Assembly: GCF_001010805.1 (NCBI RefSeq)
Contig: NZ_CP011477.1
Span: forward strand, 496,001 to 560,000
Length of the DNA: 64,000 nucleotides
Direction: 5' to 3'
From: Spongiibacter sp. IMCC21906
GTDB lineage: Bacteria > Pseudomonadota > Gammaproteobacteria > Pseudomonadales > Spongiibacteraceae
Shown: positions 51,969-61,510 of the stretch, one piece after another
Layout: each line of letters opens with the position of its first letter
Numbering within the stretch: position 1 is the stretch's first letter
Notes under the pieces: model-generated
Told to the model about the DNA's origin: nothing
Databases searched by the model: none
Seen by the model: the letters and a program-made list of their open reading frames with translations, nothing else
Position numbers and translations under genes: made by a program

Positions 51969-53405
51969 ATGACACATAGTGTCGAAAAAATCGGTGGAAC
52001 ATCCATGAGTGACTATACCGCTGTGCGGGATAACGTCATTCTTGGTGGTAGTCATTCTGAAGACCCCTACGGCCGCATCTTTGTGGTATCTGCTTACGGT
52101 GGAGTGACAAACTTATTGCTGGAAAATAAAAGCAATGGTCACCCTGGTGTGTATGCCCTGTTTGCCGAAGAAGACGATGGTGCGTTGTGGCGGGATGCCT
52201 TAAAAGATGTAGATAAATATCTGCGGGAAATTAACCGCGCTCTGTTCGGCAAGGAAGATGAATTAAAAGAAGCCAACGAATTTATCGACGGTCGCTTGAA
52301 GGAAGCCGAGCGCTGCATGGATAATCTGCACAAGCTTTGCCAGCATGGTCACTTTGGCCTGGAAGATCATCTTCTTACTGTACGTGAAATGCTGGCCAGT
52401 ATTGGCGAGGTACATAGCGCGTGGAATACTGCAAAACTGCTTAAGCGCGATGGTATCAACGCTCGCTTTGTTGACTTGTCTGGCTGGCGAATGGAAGTCG
52501 CGGTACCATTAGATGAGCATATCGCGCAAGAGCTTGCCGGTATTAATTTAGAGCGCGAGTTGCCTATCGTAACGGGTTATGCCTACTGCAAAGAAGGCTT
52601 GATGGCCACATTTGATCGCGGTTATAGCGAAATGACCTTTAGTCGGATGGCGGTTATCAGCCGCGCTGCCGAGGCGGTTATTCATAAGGAATATCATCTT
52701 AGTAGTGCTGACCCTCGTTTAGTGGGTGCCGACAAAGTGGTGCCGATTGGTCGTACTAATTATGACGTTGCCGATCAATTAGCTAATCTTGGTATGGAAG
52801 CGATTCATCCTCGTGCGGCAAAAGGCCTCCGTCAGGACGATATTCCTCTGCGTGTGAAAAATACGTTTGAACCTGAGCACAGCGGTACCTTGATTACCTG
52901 TGGCTATACCAGCGAAAGTCCTTGTGTGGAAATTATTGCTGGTCGCAAGCAGGTTTATGCCTTAGAGGTATTTGATCAGGATATGGTGGGGAGTCTTTGG
53001 CAGTATGAGCAGAAGGTGCTCAATCACATTCAGCGCTTTAAAGGCACGGTGATTACCAAAGATATTAATGCCAACACCATTACTCATTACCTGGGTGCTA
53101 GTCTGAAAACAGTTAAGCGCATTGTTAAAGCGGTAAGTGAAGACTTTCCTAGCGCGGAAGTCAGCACTCGTAAAGTGGCGATTGTCTCTGCTATTGGTAG
53201 TGATATGAAGGTGCCCGGTATGCTGGCCAAAACGGTGTCTGCTCTCGCCTCTGCCGATATCAGTATTTTGGCTATGCATCAATCCATGCGCCAAGTCGAT
53301 ATGCAGTTTGTTATCAATGAAGATGACTACGAGCAAGCTGTGGCAAATCTGCACCGTTGTCTGGTCGAGGTCCATGACCATGGTGACGCAATATGCGCCG
53401 CATAG
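51969..53405 (+). CDS. ask: Ectoine-operon aspartate kinase Ask_Ect
   Basis: Phosphorylates aspartate to begin the supply of aspartate semialdehyde. The 478-aa protein has the kinase N-terminus VEKIGGTSMSDYTAV (first residues of the amino-acid kinase fold) and ITRG-like segments, with two ACT domains at the C-terminus (about 330-475). Proteins placed behind ectABC are the ectoine-specialised group and are thought to be less sensitive to lysine and threonine inhibition. I choose ATG 51969 with GGAG 8 nt upstream instead of ATG 51957, which itself contains that site. Confidence 0.93.
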   Translation: MTHSVEKIGGTSMSDYTAVRDNVILGGSHSEDPYGRIFVVSAYGGVTNLLLENKSNGHPGVYALFAEEDDGALWRDALKDVDKYLREINRALFGKEDELKEANEFIDGRLKEAERCMDNLHKLCQHGHFGLEDHLLTVREMLASIGEVHSAWNTAKLLKRDGINARFVDLSGWRMEVAVPLDEHIAQELAGINLERELPIVTGYAYCKEGLMATFDRGYSEMTFSRMAVISRAAEAVIHKEYHLSSADPRLVGADKVVPIGRTNYDVADQLANLGMEAIHPRAAKGLRQDDIPLRVKNTFEPEHSGTLITCGYTSESPCVEIIAGRKQVYALEVFDQDMVGSLWQYEQKVLNHIQRFKGTVITKDINANTITHYLGASLKTVKRIVKAVSEDFPSAEVSTRKVAIVSAIGSDMKVPGMLAKTVSALASADISILAMHQSMRQVDMQFVINEDDYEQAVANLHRCLVEVHDHGDAICAA

Positions 53406-54295
53406 GCGCAATACTGCTGCTAATTGTAATTTCGCCCCTGACACTGGCTGCTTCTGCATCTGACAATAAAAGTCAGGCGCCGACGCAGCAGCAAGTGGAT
53501 GGGGCGATTGACCAACTCGACGAGCCGCTCTACTCTCCTTTTATCGAACGTTATATGCTGGACGAAGTCCGACAGCTGCGTATTGATATGGAGCGAAAGC
53601 ATCGTGAGCTTGCCGAGCAAATTGTCGATCGCGAGTTATCAGCCGCCGATAAAGCCCTGAGCTATTCCAATACCACCGTTACTTATTTCTTCTATTTGAT
53701 TGCTGCCGTCAGTTCTGCGCTGGTACTCATTGGTTGGAATTCGCTTCGGGAAGTAAAAGAAAAAGTGCAAAACATCGCCCACGAGCAGGTGGCCGAACTG
53801 ATTGAGAAATACGAAGATCGCTTGCGTAAAGTAGAGAGCCAACTACAGCAAGAGACCGAGCTTATTGAAGTTAACCGCACCCAGATCAGTCTTACCCAAG
53901 AAGTACATTCCCTGTGGCTGAAAGCCAGTCAGGAAAGTTCGATTGCGGGCAAAATTGCTATCTACGATCAAATTATTGCTCTGCGCCCCGCAGATGTAGA
54001 GGCCTTTACCTTTAAGGCCGATGCGGTATTAGAGCAAGGTGAAGCCCAATGGGCCATAAACCTTTGCCACCAGGCGCTGGCAAGAGAAGAAAGCAATGCC
54101 CACGCGTTTTATCAGCTCGCCTGCGCCCATAGCAGTTTGGGACAAATTGATGAAGGTGCGCGTTATTTTGCCAAAGCTGTGGAGCAGTCAGAGGCGTACC
54201 GAGAAGAGCTGGATAGAGACGAAGCCTTGGCTGGCCTTAAAGACAGCAAGCTTTTGCAAGAGCTGTTAGATGCCGCTATCGTGGAGCAAACCTAG
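53393..54295 (+). CDS. Membrane protein with coiled coil and TPR-like repeats, in the ectoine operon
   Basis: A 300-aa protein that overlaps ask by 13 nt and is therefore probably co-translated. A signal sequence (ILLLIVISPLTLAASA) is followed by a periplasmic stretch of about 75 residues, a membrane helix at about 100-118 (YFFYLIAAVSSALVLIGW), and a helical coiled coil (about 120-175, EQVAELIEKYEDRLRKVESQ). TPR-like helical repeats (about 185-290, YDQIIALRPADVEAFTFKAD) end the protein. The role is unknown. Its place between ask and a symporter suggests a link with osmotic stress. Confidence 0.75.
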   Translation: MRRIGAILLLIVISPLTLAASASDNKSQAPTQQQVDGAIDQLDEPLYSPFIERYMLDEVRQLRIDMERKHRELAEQIVDRELSAADKALSYSNTTVTYFFYLIAAVSSALVLIGWNSLREVKEKVQNIAHEQVAELIEKYEDRLRKVESQLQQETELIEVNRTQISLTQEVHSLWLKASQESSIAGKIAIYDQIIALRPADVEAFTFKADAVLEQGEAQWAINLCHQALAREESNAHAFYQLACAHSSLGQIDEGARYFAKAVEQSEAYREELDRDEALAGLKDSKLLQELLDAAIVEQT

Positions 54296-54333
54296 TCCCC
54301 ATTCATCGACAATAAACCAAAGAGATACCGACA

Positions 54334-55758
54334 ATGATGATCACCGCCTGGAGTTTTTTTGCCTTTTTGCTGATCTTTGTCGGTATTGGTTTGTCCTCCG
54401 TATTTGCCAATAAACACCATAGTAGCGACTACTACCTCGCCAGCAATTCGGTTAAACCTTGGTTGGTGGGACTTTCTGCGGTTGCCACTAATAACAGTGG
54501 TTATATGTTTATTGGTGTTATTGGTTACACCTATACGGTTGGCCTCTCGGCATTTTGGATGATGGTGGGCTGGATTGCCGGTGATTTTATCGCCTCGAGT
54601 TTTGTTCACCGACGCTTGCGTCGCATGACCAGTGATACCGGTGAGGTCAGTTATATTGGCGTGTTGAGCAACTGGGGCGGCAACAAGCGTATTGCCTATC
54701 AGCGCATGGCAGCGATTGTGTCTCTCACTTTGTTGCTGGCTTATGCCGGTGCACAGCTACTCGCGGGTAGTAAAGCACTGGAAGTGTTGTTTGGCTGGCC
54801 TAGCTGGATGGGTGCGGTAGCAGGCGCATTTCTGGTTGCGTTGTATTGTTTAGCAGGCGGCATACGTGCATCTATCTGGACCGACGCTGCCCAGTCCATT
54901 GTGATGATTAGTGCTATGGCAATATTGCTGTGGGTAGCGGTAGCCAACTTGGGTGGCATGGGTGCCACAGTCGATCAGCTTCAAGCGGTGCCCGATTACA
55001 TGAACTGGTTCCCCGAAGATCTGGCGTTTCCCGGATTGTTTGGCGCGGTTTTATTTGCGGTGGGTTGGTTATTTGCGGGTATGTCAGTAGTGGGACAACC
55101 CCACGTGATGGTGCGGTTTATGACCTTGTCCGACGGCGACAGCATGGGTCGGGCACGGTTTTGGTATTACACTTGGTTTACCGCGTTTTATATTATGGCG
55201 ACCAGCGTGGGTTTGTTATCAAAGCTCTATTTGCCAGATATTGGTAGTTTTGACGCGGAGTTGGCGTTGCCGACCATGGCCCAAGAGCTGTTGCCGCCGG
55301 TAATGGTAGGTTTGATTCTGGCAGGTATTTTTGCAGCGACGCTTTCAACCGCAGATTCCTTAATTCTTAGTTCTTCAGCGGCATTTACTCACGACCTTCT
55401 ACCTCAGAATGTTGAGCGGCCTTTGCTGATAAAATTGGCAACCTTGTTTGTGACCTTGTTTGCGTTGGCGTGGGCTTTGCTGAGTGCGCAAAGTGTATTT
55501 GCCATGGTCGTTATGGCGTGGTCGGGTTTGGCCAGCTTCTTTGTGCCGCTATTGGTCGTGCTGATTTTTGGTGGTCGTCCCGGCACTATACTAAGTTTGG
55601 CAATGGCGTTTACCGGACTATTAACGGCCCTGTTGTGGCGCTATTTTGATCTGCATAATATGATTTATGAAGGCTTGCCAGGTATGGTCTCGGGTGTGCT
55701 TTGCTATTTGTTTTTTCGGGGTATTGGCAGAGTGCCAGCGGTGGCAGAGAAAATTTAA
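54334..55758 (+). CDS. Sodium/solute symporter (SSS family) in the ectoine operon
   Basis: A 474-aa inner-membrane Na+-coupled transporter with about thirteen helices, similar in plan to PutP and other members. Na+-site features are GLSAVATNNSGYMFIGVIGY, near residue 45, and ADSLILSSSAAFTHDLL. Adjacency to ect genes suggests uptake or recycling of ectoine, proline or betaine; the sequence alone does not fix the substrate. It starts 38 bp after the TPR gene with a weak site (AAGAGATACCGACA). A strong hairpin follows its stop. Confidence 0.85.
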   Translation: MMITAWSFFAFLLIFVGIGLSSVFANKHHSSDYYLASNSVKPWLVGLSAVATNNSGYMFIGVIGYTYTVGLSAFWMMVGWIAGDFIASSFVHRRLRRMTSDTGEVSYIGVLSNWGGNKRIAYQRMAAIVSLTLLLAYAGAQLLAGSKALEVLFGWPSWMGAVAGAFLVALYCLAGGIRASIWTDAAQSIVMISAMAILLWVAVANLGGMGATVDQLQAVPDYMNWFPEDLAFPGLFGAVLFAVGWLFAGMSVVGQPHVMVRFMTLSDGDSMGRARFWYYTWFTAFYIMATSVGLLSKLYLPDIGSFDAELALPTMAQELLPPVMVGLILAGIFAATLSTADSLILSSSAAFTHDLLPQNVERPLLIKLATLFVTLFALAWALLSAQSVFAMVVMAWSGLASFFVPLLVVLIFGGRPGTILSLAMAFTGLLTALLWRYFDLHNMIYEGLPGMVSGVLCYLFFRGIGRVPAVAEKI

Positions 55759-55766
55759 TAGCGGCT

Positions 55767-55802
55767 GAAAAGAGCAACAAAAGTAAATATATTGCTCTTT
55801 TC
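55767..55802 (+). terminator. Long-stem terminator after SSS symporter
   Basis: GAAAAGAGCAA (55767-55777) pairs perfectly with TTGCTCTTTTC (55792-55802), an 11-bp stem with 14-nt A/T-rich loop. It works in both directions, between the symporter gene and a minus-strand gene ending at 55821. Confidence 0.8.
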
Positions 55803-55820
55803 TACTGAGATCTAAATAGC

Positions 55821-56237
55821 TTAAAGCAGGGTGGATTCTTGTCTGTTATTCACATAAAACGCGGCCACCAAAGAAAAATTCATAAACGCCGCGCAGGTTG
55901 TTAAATAATCTGTCAGCCAATATGACACTTTCTCTTGGTATGCCGCTGGGTTTTGCAAGCCAGTAAAATCACACCGTACGAGATGTGGTGAATCCTGATT
56001 TTTGTCAGCATCGCTTACCACAATATTCAATTGTGAATGCTCTTTATTCCATTCAAATAATAGAAATAGTGAATCATCTTGAATGTTAACTGGTAATAGC
56101 TCGGCGGCTTTTTCTACGCACTGTCCTAACGCTGCTTTAATACTTTGATCGGTATCGCCTAAACATTGACTTACATGCTGATGCTGTTGGCTACCCGTGT
56201 TGCTTTGAATTGTATTTTCTTGCCAGTGTAAATGCAT
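55821..56237 (-). CDS. Hypothetical protein (138 aa)
   Basis: A 138-aa protein that I do not recognise. It has a Gln/His-rich beginning (SQQHQHVSQ), a short basic-acidic middle (DDSLFLLFEWNKEHSQLNIV) and a hydrophobic end (CAAFMNFSLVAAFYVN) that could be a buried strand or helix. No signal peptide, no TM helix predicted with confidence. AAGG precedes ATG 56237. It is downstream of the BASS transporter gene on the same strand with 134 bp between. Confidence 0.55.
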   Translation of the reverse strand: MHLHWQENTIQSNTGSQQHQHVSQCLGDTDQSIKAALGQCVEKAAELLPVNIQDDSLFLLFEWNKEHSQLNIVVSDADKNQDSPHLVRCDFTGLQNPAAYQEKVSYWLTDYLTTCAAFMNFSLVAAFYVNNRQESTLL

Positions 56238-56371
56238 ATCGTACCTTGTCAGGACTGTCGACGGATAAAATCGGCGTTATTGTAAACCCACAACGTGGTT
56301 ACCGCAGCGTTTTCGCCGATAAAAGACGTGGGCTTAGTCGCGTTAAGATATTGAGTCTTGTTCTGGAATAT

Positions 56372-57403
56372 TTATTTTTGTGCAATGTGAGGCTTTGTTG
56401 TTTGCCAGTGATCAATACGCACGCAGGCAGAGGCAAACAGCGAGCCGGTGATGTTGAGCCAAATGCTAAAAATAGCACCGGGCAAGGCTGCGCCAACACC
56501 GAAAAACTTGAGTGCCAATGCGGTGGCCAGTCCGGAGTTTTGCATGCCAACTTCTATCGCTATGGTTCTGCATACAAGCTTATTAAAGCCAAGTAGGTAG
56601 GCTGACACATAGCCCAAAAGCAGGCCAGATAGATTATGTAGCAAGGTCGCCAGAAATACCCAAGCGGCAATGTCGTTAAAGCGTTGGGCATTGAGGGCTA
56701 CAACAATGGCAATAATAAGCACAATAACCAGTACCGAGATAGCGGGTAATGCAGCTTCGATTCGCTTTACGCCACGGTCCCAGAAGATACTGATAAACAC
56801 GCCCAGAGCGACTGGTAATAAAATTATTTTAAATAAACTTATTAGTATATCCAGTGCGGGAACGGCTACCTCTGAGCCAAGTAGCCATACCATTAGCAGC
56901 GGCGTCATGGCGACACTGGCTAAGGTCGACATGGCGGTCATTGAGACCGACAGCGCTACATTTCCCTTTGCCACTAGAGTCATTACATTTGAGGCTGTGC
57001 CGCCGGCAACGCTGCCGACCAATACCAGTCCGGCGGTGAGTTCGGTATCCAGTTGGCAGAGTCGCGCAATGAGCAGAGCCATTATCGGCATTACGCTAAA
57101 TTGCAGCAGAATGCCGGTAGCAAAAGCGGCCTTGTATTGGCGCAGCTCGATAAAGTCTTTAGGCTTGAGTGTCAGTCCCATGCCTAGCATTACCAGCATC
57201 AAGAGCGGCACAATCAGTGTTTGCAAGCTGGCAAAGACAGCGGGAAAGAGTTTGGCAGATATTGCCGCTGTGATTACCCAGATTGGGAAACATTTTACAA
57301 TCATGACAAGTTGGCTGCTCTGCTGAGATATATTTCTTATTTGTTGATGTTTAAAAGCTTGTTGCTTCTTGTATGTCAACTCGGCTTGTAAGCGAAGTTG
57401 CAT
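56372..57403 (-). CDS. Bile acid:sodium symporter family (BASS) transporter
   Basis: An inner-membrane transporter of about ten helices, Na+-coupled, importing organic acids or similar compounds. Family signatures are VMLGMGLTLKPKDF near residue 75, GLVLVGSVAGGTASNVMTLV (the crossover region), and IAIEVGMQNSGLATALALKF. The start is uncertain: 57403 gives 343 aa with a 33-residue polar, basic extension, and ATG 57304 gives 310 aa, which fits the family better. The substrate is unknown, and the bile-acid name is only that of the family. Confidence 0.83.
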   Translation of the reverse strand: MQLRLQAELTYKKQQAFKHQQIRNISQQSSQLVMIVKCFPIWVITAAISAKLFPAVFASLQTLIVPLLMLVMLGMGLTLKPKDFIELRQYKAAFATGILLQFSVMPIMALLIARLCQLDTELTAGLVLVGSVAGGTASNVMTLVAKGNVALSVSMTAMSTLASVAMTPLLMVWLLGSEVAVPALDILISLFKIILLPVALGVFISIFWDRGVKRIEAALPAISVLVIVLIIAIVVALNAQRFNDIAAWVFLATLLHNLSGLLLGYVSAYLLGFNKLVCRTIAIEVGMQNSGLATALALKFFGVGAALPGAIFSIWLNITGSLFASACVRIDHWQTTKPHIAQK

Positions 57404-57638
57404 CTTTGGCTCTCATCGCGTCACAAACTGTTTTGTTGCCACGGCCTTGTTATTCATAGGTCATAGCATAGATGAATGCCTGTGGTTGAAGGATAAGCTC
57501 GTAATGCTCTATAGCTAAAATAGCCACGTTAATTCAACTTTGAGGCCAAGTTTTGATCTTTATGGAAGTCAAAATAAATGGTGTGTTTTTCGACCGTTCC
57601 AGTCCGAAGGGACGGTAGTGATTATTTGTGCCCAATAC

Positions 57639-58133
57639 TTATTGGGAGGCTCTCTTTTCCTGCAATTCTTTTTTCAGCTCTTCTGAAATAGACCGAATTT
57701 CAGGAAGGAATGACTGCATCATTTCTTGTGATAATTTTATAGAATCTCCAATGACGGCAGGCATTTTGTTTACCATAGAGCGGCCTGATTCAGATTTATA
57801 GAAACGTAACATATCTTGGATTTCTTTCTCAGTATAATGCTTTAGATAAATATCAATCATGGGGCCTTTCATCTTTTCCCAGCTCATATGTTCTTTCATG
57901 GAGTCGAAGATGTTCTTCATATAAGAATCAAATAGTTGTTGCTCCGAAGGCTTGATGCCAAATTGGTCTCCCATGTTTGCTAGCATTTGGTCCATCTGAT
58001 CGTACATGCTATCAATCATTGAATCTGCTTGGGTGGCGCGCAGAAGTTCTTCCACGCTTTCTCGTTTGCTTTCTTGCGCGACTGATGCTGTTGAAATTAA
58101 AAATCCAAGAACGAGCAGCATTATTTTTTTCAT
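57639..58133 (-). CDS. DUF2059 family secreted protein
   Basis: A 164-aa periplasmic protein with signal MKKIMLLVLGFLISTASVA. Family features of DUF2059 are the helical ESVEELLRATQADSMIDSMY, then YTEKEIQDMLRFYKSESGRS and VNKMPAV in the middle. It is all helical, no known activity. AAGGAAG precedes the ATG. No partners are evident; it stands between the BASS transporter and the RIO kinase genes on the same strand, each separated by more than 120 bp. Confidence 0.85.
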   Translation of the reverse strand: MKKIMLLVLGFLISTASVAQESKRESVEELLRATQADSMIDSMYDQMDQMLANMGDQFGIKPSEQQLFDSYMKNIFDSMKEHMSWEKMKGPMIDIYLKHYTEKEIQDMLRFYKSESGRSMVNKMPAVIGDSIKLSQEMMQSFLPEIRSISEELKKELQEKRASQ

Positions 58134-58257
58134 TATTCTTCCTTGGTCCAGTTTATTTACCTAAAGGCTAAAGCTTAGTGCAGCGCAATTTCAGCGTCTT
58201 GCTCTAAGGCTGTATACAATTTCCACAAAATTTCTTATAGGTATTTTGAGTCTAGAA

Positions 58258-59115
58258 TTATAAATCCTCGTCAGCTTCCCGTATGCGCTCTTGCCGTTCT
58301 TGTTCCTCTTGCATCACCGCTTGGATTTCTTCCAGTACGGCATCAACATCGGCGCTGACGTTAGCATCTTCAAAAATACCAGTGAGCCTGGAGTTGGGTG
58401 TTAAATTACCTTCTTCAAACAAGGCCCACATTTCTTTAGCGTATTCTGTATGCAATAAAGCGGGAGCGAATTCGCCATAATAGCGGCGCATATTATTAAC
58501 ATCCCGGGCAAACATTTCTTGGGCATTGTTATTAGCGGAGGCATTTACCGCTTGTGGCAAGTCGATAACCACGGGACCATAATCATCAACCAGCACGTTA
58601 AATTCAGATAAGTCGCCGTGTACCACTCCCGCACAGAGCATGAGCATAATGTAATGCATCATCAGCGCGTGATCTTCAAGCGCTTGTTGTTCAGACATGG
58701 TGACATCACCGAGCCGGGGTGCAACATCTCCCTCATCGTCAGTGACCAACTCCATTAATAATACGCCATCAACACAGCCGAAGGTTTCCGGGACCCGAAC
58801 CCCCGCATTCGCTAATCGCGATAGCGCATCGATTTCGGCATTCTGCCAAATTTCTTCCTGCTGCTGGCGGCCATAATTAGAGCGTTTTTCCATGGCTCGT
58901 GCTTGGCGAGCATTGCGAACTTTGCGGCCTTCTTGGTATTGCGCGGCTTTTTTAAAACTGCGTTTAATTGCATCTTTATACACTTTGGCGCAGCGGATAT
59001 GGTCACCGCAGCGAACAATGAAAATATCGGCTTCTTTGCCACTCATAAGGCGGCTGATAACTTCATCGATTAAACCGTCATCGACAAGGGGCTGTAGGCG
59101 TTTAGGGATCTTCAC
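58258..59115 (-). CDS. RIO-family atypical serine kinase
   Basis: A 285-aa cytoplasmic protein kinase of the RIO1 type. The start is GTG 59115. KEADIFIVRCGDHIRCAKVY contains the nucleotide-binding lysine, VHGDLSEFNVLVDDYGPVVI the catalytic loop Asp and Asn, and IDLPQAVNA replaces the usual DFG region. The C-terminal tail is acidic and helical (about 245-285). Pseudomonas homologues are proposed to phosphorylate cytosolic proteins during starvation or stress, but the target in this organism is not known. Ends with DEDL. Confidence 0.87.
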   Translation of the reverse strand: MKIPKRLQPLVDDGLIDEVISRLMSGKEADIFIVRCGDHIRCAKVYKDAIKRSFKKAAQYQEGRKVRNARQARAMEKRSNYGRQQQEEIWQNAEIDALSRLANAGVRVPETFGCVDGVLLMELVTDDEGDVAPRLGDVTMSEQQALEDHALMMHYIMLMLCAGVVHGDLSEFNVLVDDYGPVVIDLPQAVNASANNNAQEMFARDVNNMRRYYGEFAPALLHTEYAKEMWALFEEGNLTPNSRLTGIFEDANVSADVDAVLEEIQAVMQEEQERQERIREADEDL

Positions 59116-59291
59116 GGGTTCTCTGCTATCGGCATTCCATTTGGATTATATCGAGAATGCACTGTGCGTGTTTGTGAATGTGGATCAAGACAATGTGAAC
59201 TGTCAGAGGCTAATGGCAGCTATATTACAGGTTCGGAGCGATAAATGGCGCATTTTGAAATAGATAAGACCCTGTATTTTTATGAGAACAA

Positions 59292-59317
59292 TAAAAAGGC
59301 GACCCGAAGGCCGCCTT
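59292..59317 (-). terminator. Intrinsic terminator after type III glutamine synthetase gene
   Basis: On the minus strand AAGGCGGCC, a TTCG tetraloop and GGTCGCCTT form a 9-bp stem with one G-T pair, followed by a T-rich tail (59295-59292). This UUCG-loop terminator lies 19 bp beyond the glnA stop. Confidence 0.85.
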
Positions 59318-59335
59318 GGTAAGAGGTCATGACGT

Positions 59336-61510
59336 TTATTTGATAAACAGCATCTCGCGGTATTTAGGTAATGGCCAAACCTCGTCTGACACCTCCCCTT
59401 CCAGCGCGTCGGCGTGTTCCCGTACGTCATCCATCAGGGCACGCACGTCATAGGCGAGGTACTGCATATGCTCGTTAGTGTCAGCGAAGTCGTGCTTGTT
59501 CAGTGCCGCTTCCAGCTTGGTCGTGACGTCCATCATGCTCTCTAGTAAACCGGCGATTTTTTGGGCGCTGGTATTGCTGATGCTGACGCCAATTTCTTTG
59601 AGTGACAGGCTGGTTTCGCTAATGTCAGATAAATAGCCCATGGCAGCGGGATAGATTATTGTTTTAGCCATGTCAGTGATCAATTTGGCCTCCACTTCTA
59701 TCGACAATATATATTGCTCAGAATACACCTCGTAGCGGCTTTGAAGCTCTACGGGGGTGAATACACCGGCGTCTGAAAATAGCTTGATGACTTCTTCGCT
59801 GCACAGTTCTGGCAGCGCATCGGCGGTGGTTGGCAGGTTTTTCAGGCCGCGTTCTTCTACGGCCGACTTATGCCATTCTGATGAGTAACCGTCGCCACCA
59901 AAAACCACATTGCCGTGAAGTTCCATCAATTCTTTTAGCACGGTAATAACAGCAGCGGTTTTGCTTTCGCTGCTGGCCAGTGCTGTTTCCAGTGCGTCGG
60001 CCACCCAGTTGAGCGAGTCGGCGAGCATGGTGTTCATGGCAACAAGTGGGCCGTGTACCGAGGCGGATGACCCCACTGCACGGAACTCAAAACGGTTGCC
60101 GGTAAAAGCAAAGGGCGAAGTGCGGTTGCGATCACCTGGATCTCGTTCAAATTTTAGGATTTGTGATAATCCTAAATCCATATAGCCCCCTTTTTCGGAG
60201 GCTTCGAGTTTGCCGGTTTTAATGTCGTTAAAGAGCCGTTCCAGTTGGTCGCCAAGGTAGACAGACAAAATTGCTGGCGGGGCTTCGTTGGCACCCAAGC
60301 GATGGTCGTTTGATGCTGAGGCGATAACCGCCCTGAGCAGCGGGCCAAAAAGGTGCACCCCTCGAATTACTGCACCACAAAAGAGCAGAAAATTCAGGTT
60401 CTCGTTGGGAGTGCTGCCGGGATCTAGCAGGTTGCCTTGAGTGCTGTTGCCCACGGACCAGTTCACGTGTTTTCCTGAGCCGTTCACGCCTTTAAAGGGC
60501 TTTTCGTGCAGTAGGCAGACAAAGCCATGCTCTTTGGCGGTGCTTTTTAACAGTGTCATTAATTGCTGTTGATGATCTGCGGCAACGTTGGCTGCCTCAA
60601 AATAGGGCGCAATTTCGAACTGTCCTGGCGCAACTTCGTTGTGATGGGTTTTGGCGGGAATCCCCAGCTTGTAGAGCTTGTCTTCCAAATCTTGCATATA
60701 CAGCTGGACTCTAGCCGGAATTGCGCCAAAGTAATGATCGTCAAATTCTTGCCCTTTAGGTGATGGCGCGCCAATCAAACTGCGGCCAGTCAGCAGCAAA
60801 TCGGGTCTGGCATTGGCGAATGCCGTGTCGATCAAAAAATATTCCTGCTCGGCACCGCAGCTGGAATTTAGGGGCGCAATATCGTCTTCGCCCATTAAGG
60901 CCAGCACGCGCTGCCCGGCTTTGTTCATGGCAGCGTTGGAACGTAGCAATGGAATTTTCTTATCCAGTGCTTCTCCTGTCCACGACATAAACACGCTGGG
61001 GATCATCAGCGTAGCGCCGTTGGCGGTATGCATGATGTAGGCAGGGCTAGTGGGATCCCAGGCGGTGTAGCCTCTGGCGGCGTTGGTCATCCGCAGGCTG
61101 CCATTAGGGAAGGAGGAACCGTCAGGCTCGCCCTTAATCAGCAGACTACCGGTGAATTCGGTAATGGCTGCGCCGTCGGGATTGGTGATAATAAAGCCGT
61201 CGTGCTTCTCGGCGGTGGCATTGGTCATGGGGTAAAAAATATGGGAGAAAAACTTGGCGCCTTTGGCCATTGCCCATTCTTTCATGGCAGCCGCGACCAC
61301 ATCAGCGGTGGCGGGGTCTAAAGCCGCTCCCGTTTGCACCGTGTTTTTCATTGCCTTGAAGGCATTTTTTGATAAGGCCTCTTCCATGGAGGCGAGGTTA
61401 AACACGTCACTGGCCCAGATTTTATTCAGCGGCTGCGTCATGGTCAGCGGCATAGGCTCGCGTTGGTTGATCGTTGATATAGCGGCAGCTCGGCCGGGAT
61501 TGACACTCAT
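59336..61510 (-). CDS. glnN: Type III glutamine synthetase (GSIII)
   Basis: ATP-dependent ammonia assimilation into glutamine. The 724-aa length and sequence mark the GSIII class, distinct from the 470-aa GlnA of most proteobacteria. FFSHIFYPMTNATAEKHDGF, SSCGAEQEYFLID, HHNEVAPGQFEIAPYFE, NWSVGNSTQG and the ASASNDHRLGANEAPPAILS segment carry metal and substrate residues. The C-terminal extension (about 560-720) is unique to GSIII. The start ATG 61510 has AGGAG 6 nt upstream. The gene stands alone; a conventional glnA elsewhere in the genome is to be expected. Confidence 0.95.
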   Translation of the reverse strand: MSVNPGRAAAISTINQREPMPLTMTQPLNKIWASDVFNLASMEEALSKNAFKAMKNTVQTGAALDPATADVVAAAMKEWAMAKGAKFFSHIFYPMTNATAEKHDGFIITNPDGAAITEFTGSLLIKGEPDGSSFPNGSLRMTNAARGYTAWDPTSPAYIMHTANGATLMIPSVFMSWTGEALDKKIPLLRSNAAMNKAGQRVLALMGEDDIAPLNSSCGAEQEYFLIDTAFANARPDLLLTGRSLIGAPSPKGQEFDDHYFGAIPARVQLYMQDLEDKLYKLGIPAKTHHNEVAPGQFEIAPYFEAANVAADHQQQLMTLLKSTAKEHGFVCLLHEKPFKGVNGSGKHVNWSVGNSTQGNLLDPGSTPNENLNFLLFCGAVIRGVHLFGPLLRAVIASASNDHRLGANEAPPAILSVYLGDQLERLFNDIKTGKLEASEKGGYMDLGLSQILKFERDPGDRNRTSPFAFTGNRFEFRAVGSSASVHGPLVAMNTMLADSLNWVADALETALASSESKTAAVITVLKELMELHGNVVFGGDGYSSEWHKSAVEERGLKNLPTTADALPELCSEEVIKLFSDAGVFTPVELQSRYEVYSEQYILSIEVEAKLITDMAKTIIYPAAMGYLSDISETSLSLKEIGVSISNTSAQKIAGLLESMMDVTTKLEAALNKHDFADTNEHMQYLAYDVRALMDDVREHADALEGEVSDEVWPLPKYREMLFIK

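Noticed and set aside
54292-54609. 105-codon antisense frame over the start of the SSS symporter
   Set aside because: Shadow of the symporter gene; polar, basic composition with no family features.
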